This document shows positions 22,252 to 32,174 of a stretch of DNA of 39,287 nt, piece after piece; positions within the stretch are counted from its first letter, which is position 1; each line of letters begins with the position of its first letter. This stretch comes from Pelargonium nanum (taxonomy: Eukaryota; Streptophyta; Magnoliopsida; Geraniales; Geraniaceae): contig JAYMTF010000341.1 of NCBI GenBank assembly GCA_036897485.1, forward strand, positions 1 to 39,287, written 5' to 3'. Both the position numbers and the translations under genes were made by a program. The notes under the pieces are model-generated. The model was not told where the DNA came from, made no database searches, and was given only the letters and a program-made list of their open reading frames with translations.

Positions 22252-22337
22252 GTTTGCTCACTCTCCCTCAAAGGCTTCTGGCAATGCCAGATTTAAATAT
22301 AAGGTGAGCTTGAAGTCTTTAGAGAGAGTGGACAAAC
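22252..22337 (+). ncRNA. MIR477: MIR477 precursor, copy 1
   Basis: The 5' arm holds ACTCTCCCTCAAAGGCTTC from 22260 (mature candidate 22260-22280), the conserved miR477 sequence. The 3' arm, 22310-22330, contains CTTGAAGTCTTTAGAGAGAG and pairs with it along about 20 bases, with one bulge, one C-A mismatch and a G-U pair. The stem continues as GTTTG (22252-22256) with CAAAC (22333-22337). The loop, about 30 bases, contains a small TGGCA/TGCCA helix. This meets the usual shape of a plant pre-miRNA. miR477 is known from many eudicots but not Arabidopsis; reported targets include GRAS, CBP60 and other defence-related transcripts. Expression and processing are not shown by sequence alone. Confidence 0.85.
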
Positions 22338-22392
22338 GATGTTTTGTGTTCGATAGGCTGTGAATCCGCGTTAAGAGCTACAATAATGGCAT

Positions 22393-22475
22393 ACATTGCT
22401 CACTCTCCCTCAAGGGCTTCCGATTTCGCCATTCATGCGAAGACAGAGGTTCTTGGGGAGAGTTGATAATGCTTG
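22393..22475 (+). ncRNA. MIR477: MIR477 precursor, copy 2
   Basis: A second conserved miR477 sequence, ACTCTCCCTCAAGGGCTTC, starts at 22402 (mature candidate 22402-22422), 142 bases after the first. Its 3' arm, 22447-22466, contains GAGGTTCTTGGGGAGAGTTG and pairs with it with one bulged U and several G-U pairs. The loop is shorter than in copy 1. The mature candidates differ at two positions (AAAGG versus AAGGG, and CTG versus CCG), both variants I recall from the family. Close spacing and the same orientation indicate one polycistronic transcript or two very recent tandem genes. Confidence 0.83.
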
Positions 22476-23849
22476 TCATATTTTTTGAGGATAGAGAAGA
22501 CATGTTCTCACCAGCTACATGTCACGCACCGAAAAAATATTTTCCTTGGGCGTCGTAAAGATGGTTTTCATTATGTGACATATTTCTATATACTTGCTAT
22601 CACGATGTTGATCAGTGCTATTTTGTGATATATCATATATGTATAACCTTATTGTCCTAATGTGTGTTTATTGCGCTTGATGCTCATGGACAAAGTTAAC
22701 TACTCCCGAATGTGGGAGTTTAGGCACCGTACAGGGCCAATTCTCTTCGTCCAGCTCAGGTTAGTTCAATTTTTTGCAACTTTGATATTTGTACTTGTGC
22801 ATAAGTGGTTTGTATGATCGTATTACTAACTAACATATGTTGATATTAAGAGCGAATATATTATAAAGTGACAGTAAATATGTTGTAAATTGATTTCAGC
22901 GCTTCCATTTACCGAAATCGGGAGATTGCATGCTACGCTAAATACTAATAAACCCATGAGTTGAAGAACTACTTGATCACCTTCCCACTCTCTCGCTATT
23001 GCCATAAGGCAGGAAAAATTAAAATAGACAACAGTAGATCCAACACTAAACCAAAAATGTCAAATGAGCTATATGTATCTTTTTTGTTCTTGGTGGTAGA
23101 TGACACATGGTTTGTGGTGGATGATCAATAAGTATCTTGTTGACCCTTTGTGACTCCAACATCAAAATCTCATATGGCCTCAACTTTCAAGCCTTTAACC
23201 TATGAGGATCAAGCCAGAAACTAATTAAAGCACATTACATACAACAAGCTTGCCATTGAATTAAGTGGTGAAAATCAATAATTGAAGAGTTGAAAGAGGG
23301 GACAGAAATGCAAATAAATGAACTGTGTTATTGGTAACAAACAAGAGATGTGTAGTAGCTAATTAGCTAGGCATGTGATGTGATGTGATGAGATGAGTGG
23401 TGGGTACAATGTATTATGTATATGGTCAGGCTCAGACCTCCATCAGACTTATTTGAAAAATGGAACTATTTGTCTATAAATGCTATACAAACTGTACTGC
23501 TTTCATAACCTTAATTAGATAAAGTAGTAGCTACAGAAGCAGAAGCTGAGACTTATTGGCTTTAGCTTTGTACCTCAATCACCTTATCACCTCACTTGTG
23601 ACTTGTTTGGTACAGTTGAGGAATCTGGTTTTTCTCATCAATTTTGTGTCATTGTTAAAAACAATGAAAGTTCTCTCAAGTCATCATAGAATGGATCAAT
23701 GCATGAAACCCAGTATTTGAAATCATAAAGACACAATGGTTCTCACAATATAAACATATCACACCCTTACACAAATCTTATAGTACTAGAAATTACACAA
23801 CCCATTTGATATCTTCTTCATTACAAACACCAAGCCTCCTCTGCTACTA
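22476..23849. other. Intergenic stretch downstream of MIR477
   Basis: AT-rich sequence with no coding frame of note. It contains the presumed end of the miR477 transcript and the 3' untranslated region of the inhibitor gene on the other strand. I found no third miR477 copy. Confidence 0.5.
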
Positions 23850-24309
23850 CTAAGCAAGCTCTTGATTCTTCTCTACCACTCTCACACCCTTTGCAGATCT
23901 CAGCACATTGGCCTGTTAAAACATATGCATGCATATATGTAAGGAAAGAAAGTAAAAGAAGCAATATTGTAGATAGAGATGTGAAGAAAAAAATTAAACC
24001 ACCTGGTCTTCTGTAATATCTACAGCAAAGCCATCAACAATGAGTAAAGATAGTGTCTTTTTATAGGTTCCAGGCTCAAGCTTGCTGGCCAACAACCCAT
24101 CATGCTTCCTGCTCAGATACAGATCAAGCTCACATGCCCCTTTTTTTGTCCTACAACACACACACAAACATATAAATGAAGAAATTGAAGAACAAGGTTC
24201 ATATATAAATGAAGAACATGCAGAGAACTGACTCGTTGGCTCGAAGGCGCTCGTATTCGGGATCATAGTTCATGAAAACAAAGTATATCTCACTTCTTGC
24301 ACTGTCCAT
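23850..24309 (-). CDS. Small inhibitor-I9 (subtilase propeptide-like) protein
   Basis: Three exons on the minus strand, 24309-24233, 24150-24003 and 23912-23850, join to 95 aa: MDSARSEIYFVFMNYDPEYE, then KKGACELDLYLSRKHDGLLA, SLLIVDGFAVDITEDQ and ANVLRSAKGVRVVEKNQELA. The YFVFM strand, the LSRKHDGLLA helix, the 'DGFAVDIT' strand and the terminal 'AKGVRVVEKN' form the Inhibitor_I9 fold, known as the propeptide of subtilisin-like proteases and as stand-alone inhibitors such as Arabidopsis SPI-1. No protease domain follows, and no signal peptide is present, so this is a free-standing and possibly intracellular protein. It may inhibit or chaperone a subtilase, or have lost that role. The exon 1/2 junction GA|G completes Glu and keeps the frame. 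Confidence 0.87.
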
Positions 24310-25682
24310 TTTTGTCTCTCCTTTTTCTTCTGAACTCATACACAAATTGGTTCTTCTTTGCTTTCTATGGGACTCTATTTATACAAGGTGGAGATAGGAG
24401 ATGATGGCACTTTAAGAAACAAACCACACTGTCCTTTGAGATAACCAAAACATATATGAAATTAAAAAGCAGAAATGACCTTCATAAAATAATGGAATAG
24501 CTTAAGGAGCGTGCCTAGGAAACACCATGATTGAAAGCTTCTCTTTAGAATTTTAATTGTGTTAACACCTTAACAGCGACAATGCAGGCTAATTTGGTTT
24601 CAATTTTTTCCATCAATGAATATTAAAGATTAAAATACTATGAAGTCAAAGCTGTAAAGGGAGATTTGAATAATGAAGATGGGTATCTAAATGCAGTCAA
24701 ATGGGATAATTATCACTCAGTCAAAGGATACACCTTTTTTTAATATGAACTACTATCACATAATCACATGGGTGCCCACTGTCAACTGGCATCACTACAA
24801 CTAACAACAATATCATTAAACTAATATAACCCTAATTACTACTAAATTGAAGAAACATCCAATTACTTTATTGTTCAATGATGTCACCCATAGCTGTGAA
24901 AACATAAAATGAAAACCAGATCGCAAAGTGTATTGTTAATTAACTATCACGAGTATGTATTCAACTTAATTTGTAGACGCGGAACACTGTCGTATTCAAA
25001 TGACTTTGATGCGTTGCAACTTAATTGGTGAACTAATTTGAAGCCAAAATCCTATATTGTATGCATGAATATCCTTTTTGAGAGAAATATGGACCATGGA
25101 AGACAAAAGAAATGCACGTCTCTTTATGACTGTAAGAGGAAGCAAGTACAAATAAAATTATAACATGGAAAGCAAGCAACTTTGGACACCAATTTGTCAA
25201 TTTTCTTGTTCACCTTGTCCATGCAGTTCACTAGCCAAACCGAAATATCCACATGTCAATCAGACAGAGGGAAAGGAGGAACCGGATTTTGGTGAGCATT
25301 GATAGAGCTATCAAAATGCATCCGACCCGTCGGTACCCGAAACCCAACACATTTTTGGCGGGTTCGGGTATGAAGTTATCAACCCGAAGAAAAAAATCAA
25401 GTCAGGATCTGTAAATTGTAAAATGTTCGGGCCGGGTATATTAGGATTATGGTTCATTTACCCGTACCAATCCAAAATTTTGTCACCTCTGCATTGGTAC
25501 GTAGAGATCGATGATCTCATTTCAGTTCACGCTCATGCAACTGTTAATGCTAACCCCGCAAATCTCAGTGTAGTTTGTGTGTGCAAACCTAAAATTAGGA
25601 GCCACATTAACCGGAACGGAACTCCAATCAACATGGATGGTCTTAATCTCCCTCTCAAATCTCTTAACCCATAGCTCCAACC
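24310..25682. other. Divergent intergenic region
   Basis: This separates the inhibitor gene (-) from the secreted-protein gene (+) and should hold both promoters. Around 25320-25445 there is GC-richer sequence with acccgaaaccc and gggttcgggt in opposite orientation, a small foldback possibly left by a transposon. Frames at 25423-25707 are not convincing. Confidence 0.45.
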
Positions 25683-25689
25683 TATATAG
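25683..25689 (+). promoter_or_regulatory. Candidate TATA box of the His-rich secreted protein gene
   Basis: TATATAG in caacctatatagccaa lies 61 bases before the ATG at 25744, followed by a C/T-rich leader. Confidence 0.5.
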
Positions 25690-25743
25690 CCAAACTATTC
25701 CGCTCATTTCTTCTCATTACATCCCAATTTCTCTCCCTCCACC

Positions 25744-26565
25744 ATGGCCAAACTCACCATTTCCGTCGCCGTCTTCCTCCTCCTCCTCACCGTCGCCAAT
25801 GCTCGTCTTCCGTCAAATCTGGCGGCGAAGGAGGCCGCCGCTGCCGTCGACGAAGAAACTCTGACCGTTTTGCCTGGATCCTCATTCGACTCCAAAACCA
25901 CCTCAACTAACCCGATCAAACCCGAAACCGAATCAGAGACAGCAGCTACCGTCGATTGGGACCCCGAGACAACCGAAGCCAAACTCACAGAATCCGAGTC
26001 ATCCGACGGCGCAACCGCCACCGCCGACGATTCTGAAGGCGCAATGACCGCTACTGACAACACCGACGGCGAAACCGCCACCGCCGATTCGTCGGAGGTG
26101 GAGACCATGGAATCTGAGAAAATCGACTCCAACTCGGTGACCGTGATACGTCTCCACCCGATCAACCGCCACTTCGCGAGGCGTCCGTTCCCGTTCCCGT
26201 ACAGTCGCGGCCACCGCTGCCACCAGCGCGTGCATCAACACCGCCGCCAGTTCAAGGCCGAGGGCCCACGCTTCCGCGGCCGCGATACGAGCTACGGAAG
26301 CGACGTGATCTTATCGGAGGAAGGCGTGAAGTTCGAGCGCGTGCACCGTGACCGCCCGCGCCAGTTCCCGGTCAGATGGATGAAGTTCCGCAACGAAGTG
26401 CCGAGATTCAAGGAAGAGGAAACGAGGATTCACCGCCACAGCCATAGCCACAGCTTCGGAAATGATGAAACAAGGCACCAAGAGCACGAGCACGAGCAAG
26501 AGCACGAGAATAAGCCAACAAATGCTTTCATGAAGAAGATTCGCAAGTTTTTAACCAATTTCTGA
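25744..26565 (+). CDS. Secreted acidic/basic/His-rich protein, function unknown
   Basis: A single 273-codon frame starting in CCACCATGG, a strong initiation context. Residues 1-20 form a clear signal peptide (hydrophobic core VAVFLLLLTVANA, likely cut before RLPS). Residues 60-125 are acidic and Thr/Ala-rich with imperfect repeats of about ten residues (DGATATADDSE, DGETATADSSE). From about 133 the chain turns strongly basic: VIRLHPINRHFARRPFPFPY, then many Arg and His. Residues 228-257 are His-rich (HRHSHSHSF, HQEHEHEQEHE) and could bind metal. The C-terminus is basic (KKIRKFLTNF). High GC and an even frame support a real gene. The acid-then-basic layout is compatible with a processed apoplastic or cell-wall protein, but I recognise no family. 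The minus-strand frames here are shadows. Confidence 0.78.
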   Translation: MAKLTISVAVFLLLLTVANARLPSNLAAKEAAAAVDEETLTVLPGSSFDSKTTSTNPIKPETESETAATVDWDPETTEAKLTESESSDGATATADDSEGAMTATDNTDGETATADSSEVETMESEKIDSNSVTVIRLHPINRHFARRPFPFPYSRGHRCHQRVHQHRRQFKAEGPRFRGRDTSYGSDVILSEEGVKFERVHRDRPRQFPVRWMKFRNEVPRFKEEETRIHRHSHSHSFGNDETRHQEHEHEQEHENKPTNAFMKKIRKFLTNF

Positions 26566-26907
26566 GACCCGAACTATACACACTACTGAGTCACTGATGC
26601 ATCATCATGCATTGACAAATTAAATTTTTTTTTTCATTTAATTTTTCTGTATATTATTATTTGGCATCCCATTGAGAGAGATGTGGAGTTATTGTTTACC
26701 GTTAGTTGATTTATGAATAAACCTGTATTGCTGCATTGCAAGCAATATAGTTTAACTTTCAAAACAGTTTGGGTCGTTCCTTGTCACAAGTTCAGGATAA
26801 AGAGATACTATAACAAATGGGAACTATTCAACATTAACACTTTTCATTTGAAATTGAATAACTTATGGTCTTTAGAACAAATTAAGGTCGAAAAATCAAA
26901 ACGATCT
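26566..26907. other. Convergent intergenic space
   Basis: A 342-base gap between the secreted-protein gene (+) and the GH28 gene (-). It contains both 3' untranslated regions, with an AT-rich stretch at 26620-26660. Nothing else is seen. Confidence 0.6.
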
Positions 26908-29900
26908 TCAGAAGGTTGAGGAACATGAACCTGTCTCAAAGGTGCTTGTGAGTTCGGAACATGGCGATGGGCTTACCTCGAGAGAAGATCCACTTACATC
27001 AGAGCACTTCCATGGCGCGGTTCCTGGTTTTGTCTCACCGTGAAGCTTGATGTTAGAGAGGCAGATTCCGGTAAAAGGAGAGTTCTTTAGGCCTTGTATC
27101 AAACCTGGCTGCAGAACCTTCTCTCCCCAAATGTTCTTCATTGTGATACCCTTGACAACTGGAAGAGCATTTGGATCATAATTGTCATCCGGGTGGTCAC
27201 CCACATCACCTGCAATCTTTATCCCCTTCCTCGCATTTTCCATATACACGTCAGTGAAGGTAAGATTCTTGATCACCCCTCCTCTACCGATGTTTGTCTT
27301 TACATGAATTCCAACTCCCATGTTAAACAGGTTTATGTGCTCTGCCAGAACGTTCATAACCCCACCCGATGTTTCACTTCCAACAGCAATACCAGCAAAG
27401 GGGGATGATCCAGTAATCCGGCGGATGGTGATGTCAACACTAGGGCGACCATAAGCAATCCCATACTCATCCCATCCACTCTTCACAGCCACGAGATCAT
27501 CTCCAACAGAAATGTAGGAATCCTCAATGCAGACATTGGAGCTTGAATCTGTTTTAACAAATAGTAAATGCACATAGTTCAGATTTCATGAAGAATGTTC
27601 TCTACACCCTTTAAAAAAGGGGACATTATGATTATTTTCATGCAGCAACATGAGATTATGTGATGGATATGACTTTCATTAATAAAATGGGCACTCTCAT
27701 GAGGATATAGTCTTAGCTGTTTCACATTTCTTCTTCCTACACATTGTAATATCCCAAACTGGATATTTAGTTTTCAGAAAGGTCAGAGACCATCTGCTCA
27801 GTCTTACAAGTTACTTTTCAATACATAATATAAAGAGTAAAAGAAGGAGACTACAAATAAAGAGTCTGCAACTTTTTAGTTGCATCGTTAGTCCTCAAAA
27901 ACCAGGCAGCTATTGTGAGGATTGAGAAAAAACTTTTGCAACATTTTTTTTCCCTTACCATCACCAGGATGTGGTCTGTGCATACATGTCTATGAATAAA
28001 GAACCCAAATTCAGACAAATGTAACAGAACCCAAATGCATTTTCTTTAGTACCTGGATCAACTCCGTCGGTGTTGGGAGAGTCAGCTGGAGCCAAAATGG
28101 TTACATATCGGACAACAACATTGCTGCAAATAAAAAAGTATATCACATTATTGATCCACCCAAGAAATCCTTTTGAAAGATGTATCAATATTCAATAGTT
28201 ATAAGCAGGGAACTGTTTATCGCTTGGGAAGTGAAGAGGACAATGGTATTAAAAATAAAAATAAAAACCATGCGCAACATTACATTAGTGGCAAAGTCAC
28301 GATCTGCATAAATCTAATCTACTGTGCAAACATACTGTATCACCACTACAGTTCTGGACTTCACCAAGTCCTGGCTGGTGTCTGAATTAGTTCTAAACTA
28401 CATTTGGCATATTATTTCCATTTGTATGTCTAAAATGAACAATTTAGATAGCAAATGTATGTGTAAAAATTAATGTGTGTGGCTCAAACACGATCGTGGT
28501 GACATATGGCTCCAAATTAGAATTCCTGACTTAGTATTTACTTTTCTTACTATCAATATAACAAACAGAATAATAACAGCGAATACTATCCTACTGATGA
28601 ATGGAAGTTGATCTTCACAAGTAAATCCTTAATGAATTGAATGATCTGCACTTATACTAAAGCCGCCAATATATTGTTGATTGCAGATATGATATGTAAG
28701 AGTAGTTAAGTACATATGCATATTTGAAGTTAGTGCTTGGTCGTTACCTGCAATACACAGGGTGAATGTTCCAAAAGGGAGAATTCCGGAATATCACATT
28801 GGAAATTACAATGTTTTTGGAATTTATGAATTCAACGAGATTTGGTCTAGTGAAGCTGAGAGTTCTCTGCCTCCACATGTTCCACCAAACATCTCCTTGG
28901 CCATCAATTGTTCCGTTCTCACCTATGAAAGAAAAATGTGTCAAATATAAATAACAAATAGTATGTTACGTGGCATATAAATACAAATATACAGGACTCT
29001 TTCAGTTTTGTATAATTTGACCATGAGATATGACATGCACATCCTGCTTGGTACATACAAATATCGAATACTTCAAAACTGTATAATGTAGGCATATTAT
29101 TATATTAAAAATGAACAGTGAGTACGCATGAAGTGCATAGAGGGTAGGCATCAGGTTTTTATAGAATGCAGTAGCCTGTGTTTAACTTAAGATCTTCAAG
29201 GTAGACAAAAGGCACATGACAATCTATGTATTAAGCCATTGCAAACAAATGCATCATATGCTCGCCAAATACCCACCAGTAATTACGACATCTCGAACTC
29301 CATCTCCATGGATAAAGCTTCTATACCTATCTCCAGGGCGTTCCCTCCCTCTACCATACGATGGCAAGGGCGCAATCAAAGGCCAATTTGAAGTATCCTG
29401 AAGCATCAAGCAGGGAAGTAAGTCATAGAATGTATAAAATTAACTAAAGCAGGGCTGAAGAATAAAGCAGCATTAATCTAAGGCATTCAGTTCTACATTT
29501 TCTCATAATGATAAAAGAAGAAATATTTTCAATAAACATATATGGAAGGATTAATGTCTTTAAGAATATTGTATAAAGGAACCAAGTCCATGATTGTAGA
29601 AAAAAGAATGTAGGAGCTGTATCGTAGTAGAAGCTTGAACATGGTACAAAAATATAATAAAGGTTAGATACTTATATGGTTAAACACTGAACTCTGATCA
29701 GGCTCTTAGTAAAAGAAACTGACTTGGGGGGGGAGGGGGAGAGGCTTTTGGCATCAAATTGGATTCAAACATTTTGTAATACATAGCATTTATGAAACAA
29801 ATCCTCAATAGAGTTGATATGTCATTCAGAGAGAAATGTATTCATAAATAGCCGACAACAATGGAGAATATAAATGGAAAAACTGCAATCCCATTGTATT

Positions 29901-31444
29901 AATTCATTTCAGTTGGGAGTCAAAAGTCCCTGCTGATGAGTCAATAGTTCGAAATTTGAATTAAAGTAACTCAAGGTGGATGCATTATCAGAACATGATA
30001 TAGAACTAGAAGTGAATAGTAGTATACTGGGTATACAAGTTGTATAACCCGATTCATTGCCAAACATAAGAAATACAGGAATACACCTATGCATTTGGAC
30101 AGGACAAGTTGTCATCCCAACTCAAAACTGTACGCACTTGGCTACTACAAATCTCAAACAGGATCAAACAACATAATAGACACTTTAAGCTGAGAAGGCA
30201 TGGGCCCTGTACATAATGACCCAAATTCTTCATTCAAGAGTGCTGTGGTTTTATGCAGCAGGAAATCACAATTGTTAGCTTTTGCTTTTACTAATCTCTT
30301 AATATTTGCAATAAAAAATGTTGATATCTTATTGGATTAGGCTCCTATATAAATATTTGTTCTAGCATGTTTACAGCTGTAACTTGAAAGTGATGTTTTA
30401 GAATTTAATATGAAGGAGACTGATGTCAATATCTGGACAATGGGTCGCATTCACATCCTTGACATACTAGCAGACTTTGCACTGTGTTAAAATAATGGTA
30501 TATAAAAAATACATCATATGCCAATTATCGAGCTGGTCAAACATCTTAATAGAAAATTATTGATACAATTTTTATATTATGTGTCTAAATGTAGAGCACA
30601 TGCAGCTATAATACGCCGGCCCCACCATATTTTCAATTTCCAAGCCCTGCCCTGGAGCCTGGACCCATTGTGGTTCATGGAGATCTCCCAAACTCGAAAA
30701 TCCCAACCATACTAACACAGTCGCATTCACAATCATGTAATAGCCACTAAGTAACCACTCTATGGTCCCAAATTTATGTATAGCCACTAAATAATCAGTC
30801 TATGGACTATGATCCATTGGTCCCAAAATTGTATGCTGCTGAACGATGCAAATTCCCAAATAAATTATTGATTAGCATCATTTCTTTAACTTTATTTAAA
30901 GACTAGGAACCACTGGACCAGATACAGTCCTAATGTTGACATGATTATATGTACCATTACCAACCAACTTACATTGTACCAAGAAGGAAAACAACCATAA
31001 CCATAATCACGATTTTTTATTTTGCTAATTAAGCTAATAACAGATGTGTTTGGAATTCCTATATTGTAGTTTGAGTAAATTGCATAAATCTAGAGTGAGT
31101 GTGAGTACCTGAGTGGCCTTGATCACAGCACCTTTTGCCAAGTAGAGAGTCATGTGACTAGTGAGATTAAAACTCTCCGTTAAGTACACCCCAGGAGGTA
31201 TGTAAAGAAGTGTGCCTCCACTCCTCCTCAGATGCTGAATCCGATATATCGCCTCCCGAAATGCCTTGGTGTTCAGAGTCTGCCCATCACCGACACCTCC
31301 GAAATCGTCGATCGAGATCTTATCGCTCCTGTACCTAACCGGCACGATCTCGGAGCACGTTACCTCGCTCGCAAGCGAGAAACAGTTCAAGTACGGGGCA
31401 ATGGCCGTGAAGCAGACGATAACCGATACCAGAAATCGAAACAT
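26908..31444 (-). CDS. GH28 polygalacturonase-like protein
   Basis: Five exons on the minus strand, 31444-31109, 29397-29277, 28922-28748, 28123-28053 and 27548-26908, join in frame to 447 aa. A signal peptide covers roughly residues 1-22. The start of the beta-helix shows ISIDDFGGVGDGQTLNTKAF, then NGTIDGQGDVWW and FRNSPFWNIHPVYC. Catalytic-region motifs are SPNTDGVDP (Asp230) and SVGDDLVAV (Asp251/252). The usual GHG is replaced by AGIAVGSE (286-293), and the usual RIK by HVK (316-318). This pattern belongs to a plant GH28 clade that includes, from memory, At5g41870. The protein should be secreted to the cell wall, but cleavage of polygalacturonan is uncertain without the His and Arg. Intron 1 is 1.7 kb, and I saw no gene inside it. 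Confidence 0.91.
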
Positions 31445-32174
31445 TTTACAGATTTGATCACCAAAATATAGAAGTAAAAAAAATGCCTGCGTTTATGAGC
31501 TTTCCAAGTGAATTCTTAGGGCTTGTGGAATGATAACACTGATTTTCCGAGAAAATTATGAATGTCCGTCAAAGAGAAAAGGTACAAAAAATACTTTACA
31601 GTAGAGTGATTGGACGAAAATCCAAAGGATTTTTCTCTGAAAAGAGGTGGAGTGGGAATAGTTACAAGAAGAACGGAACAAAAATAAAATAGTTACAGAT
31701 TTGGTTTAGAAGCTATGAAAATACGCAGAGATGGAAAGTAGATCTGAAAATCGTTACAAGAAGAAAGCTCCAAGTGAAGAAGGAAGCTGCATTAAATAAT
31801 TTGTTAAAGCATATTAAAAATAGGTGGAGATGGAAAAGAAAAGTAAAGAAATCAAACCAGAAAAGTGAACTGAGAGGAAGATCTGACCTGCGAGCTAATG
31901 AAGCATCCAACGGCTGAAAAGTGAAACCAGCGCTTGAAGAGAAGCTACGATGAAGCGGCAACGCAGATTTTGTCCGCGAGTGGTTGGGCGAGCACAGAGA
32001 GTAGAGCACACTGTCAAGTAGCAGGAGGAGCTAGCAAATGTGCACACAAATGTTTGTTGTGGATAATAATGGAGAAGCAATTATTGGCAACGACCTGTCG
32101 CTCGCTGCTCAAATGTTTTTTTATGTTATGATTGGGAACCATTGTTATCAAATAAAATGTTTGAGAACTTTAAA
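31445..32174. other. Upstream region of the GH28 gene
   Basis: Purine-rich sequence that should hold the promoter and 5' leader of the GH28 gene. A good donor-like site on the minus strand (cgcag|gtcagatc, near 31888) allows a 5' untranslated intron, but I cannot confirm one. Frames at 31713-32247 are not convincing. Confidence 0.4.

Noticed and set aside
21758..22296. Frames of 90-101 codons just before and over the MIR477 region
   Set aside because: No family resemblance; they overlap each other on both strands and the last runs through the first miR477 hairpin, which explains the conservation there.
25316..25445. acccgaaaccc / gggttcgggt foldback considered as a defined transposon
   Set aside because: The inverted match is short and no ends or target duplication could be identified.
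25704..26165. 153-codon minus-strand frame over the secreted-protein gene
   Set aside because: Low-complexity Ser/Val/Ala composition, antisense to the GC-rich acidic repeats; the plus frame has a signal peptide and good start context.
29725..29745. G-rich run in GH28 intron 1 considered as a G-quadruplex
   Set aside because: It is one short G tract with a single interruption; the four spaced G-runs typical of a stable quadruplex are not clearly present.
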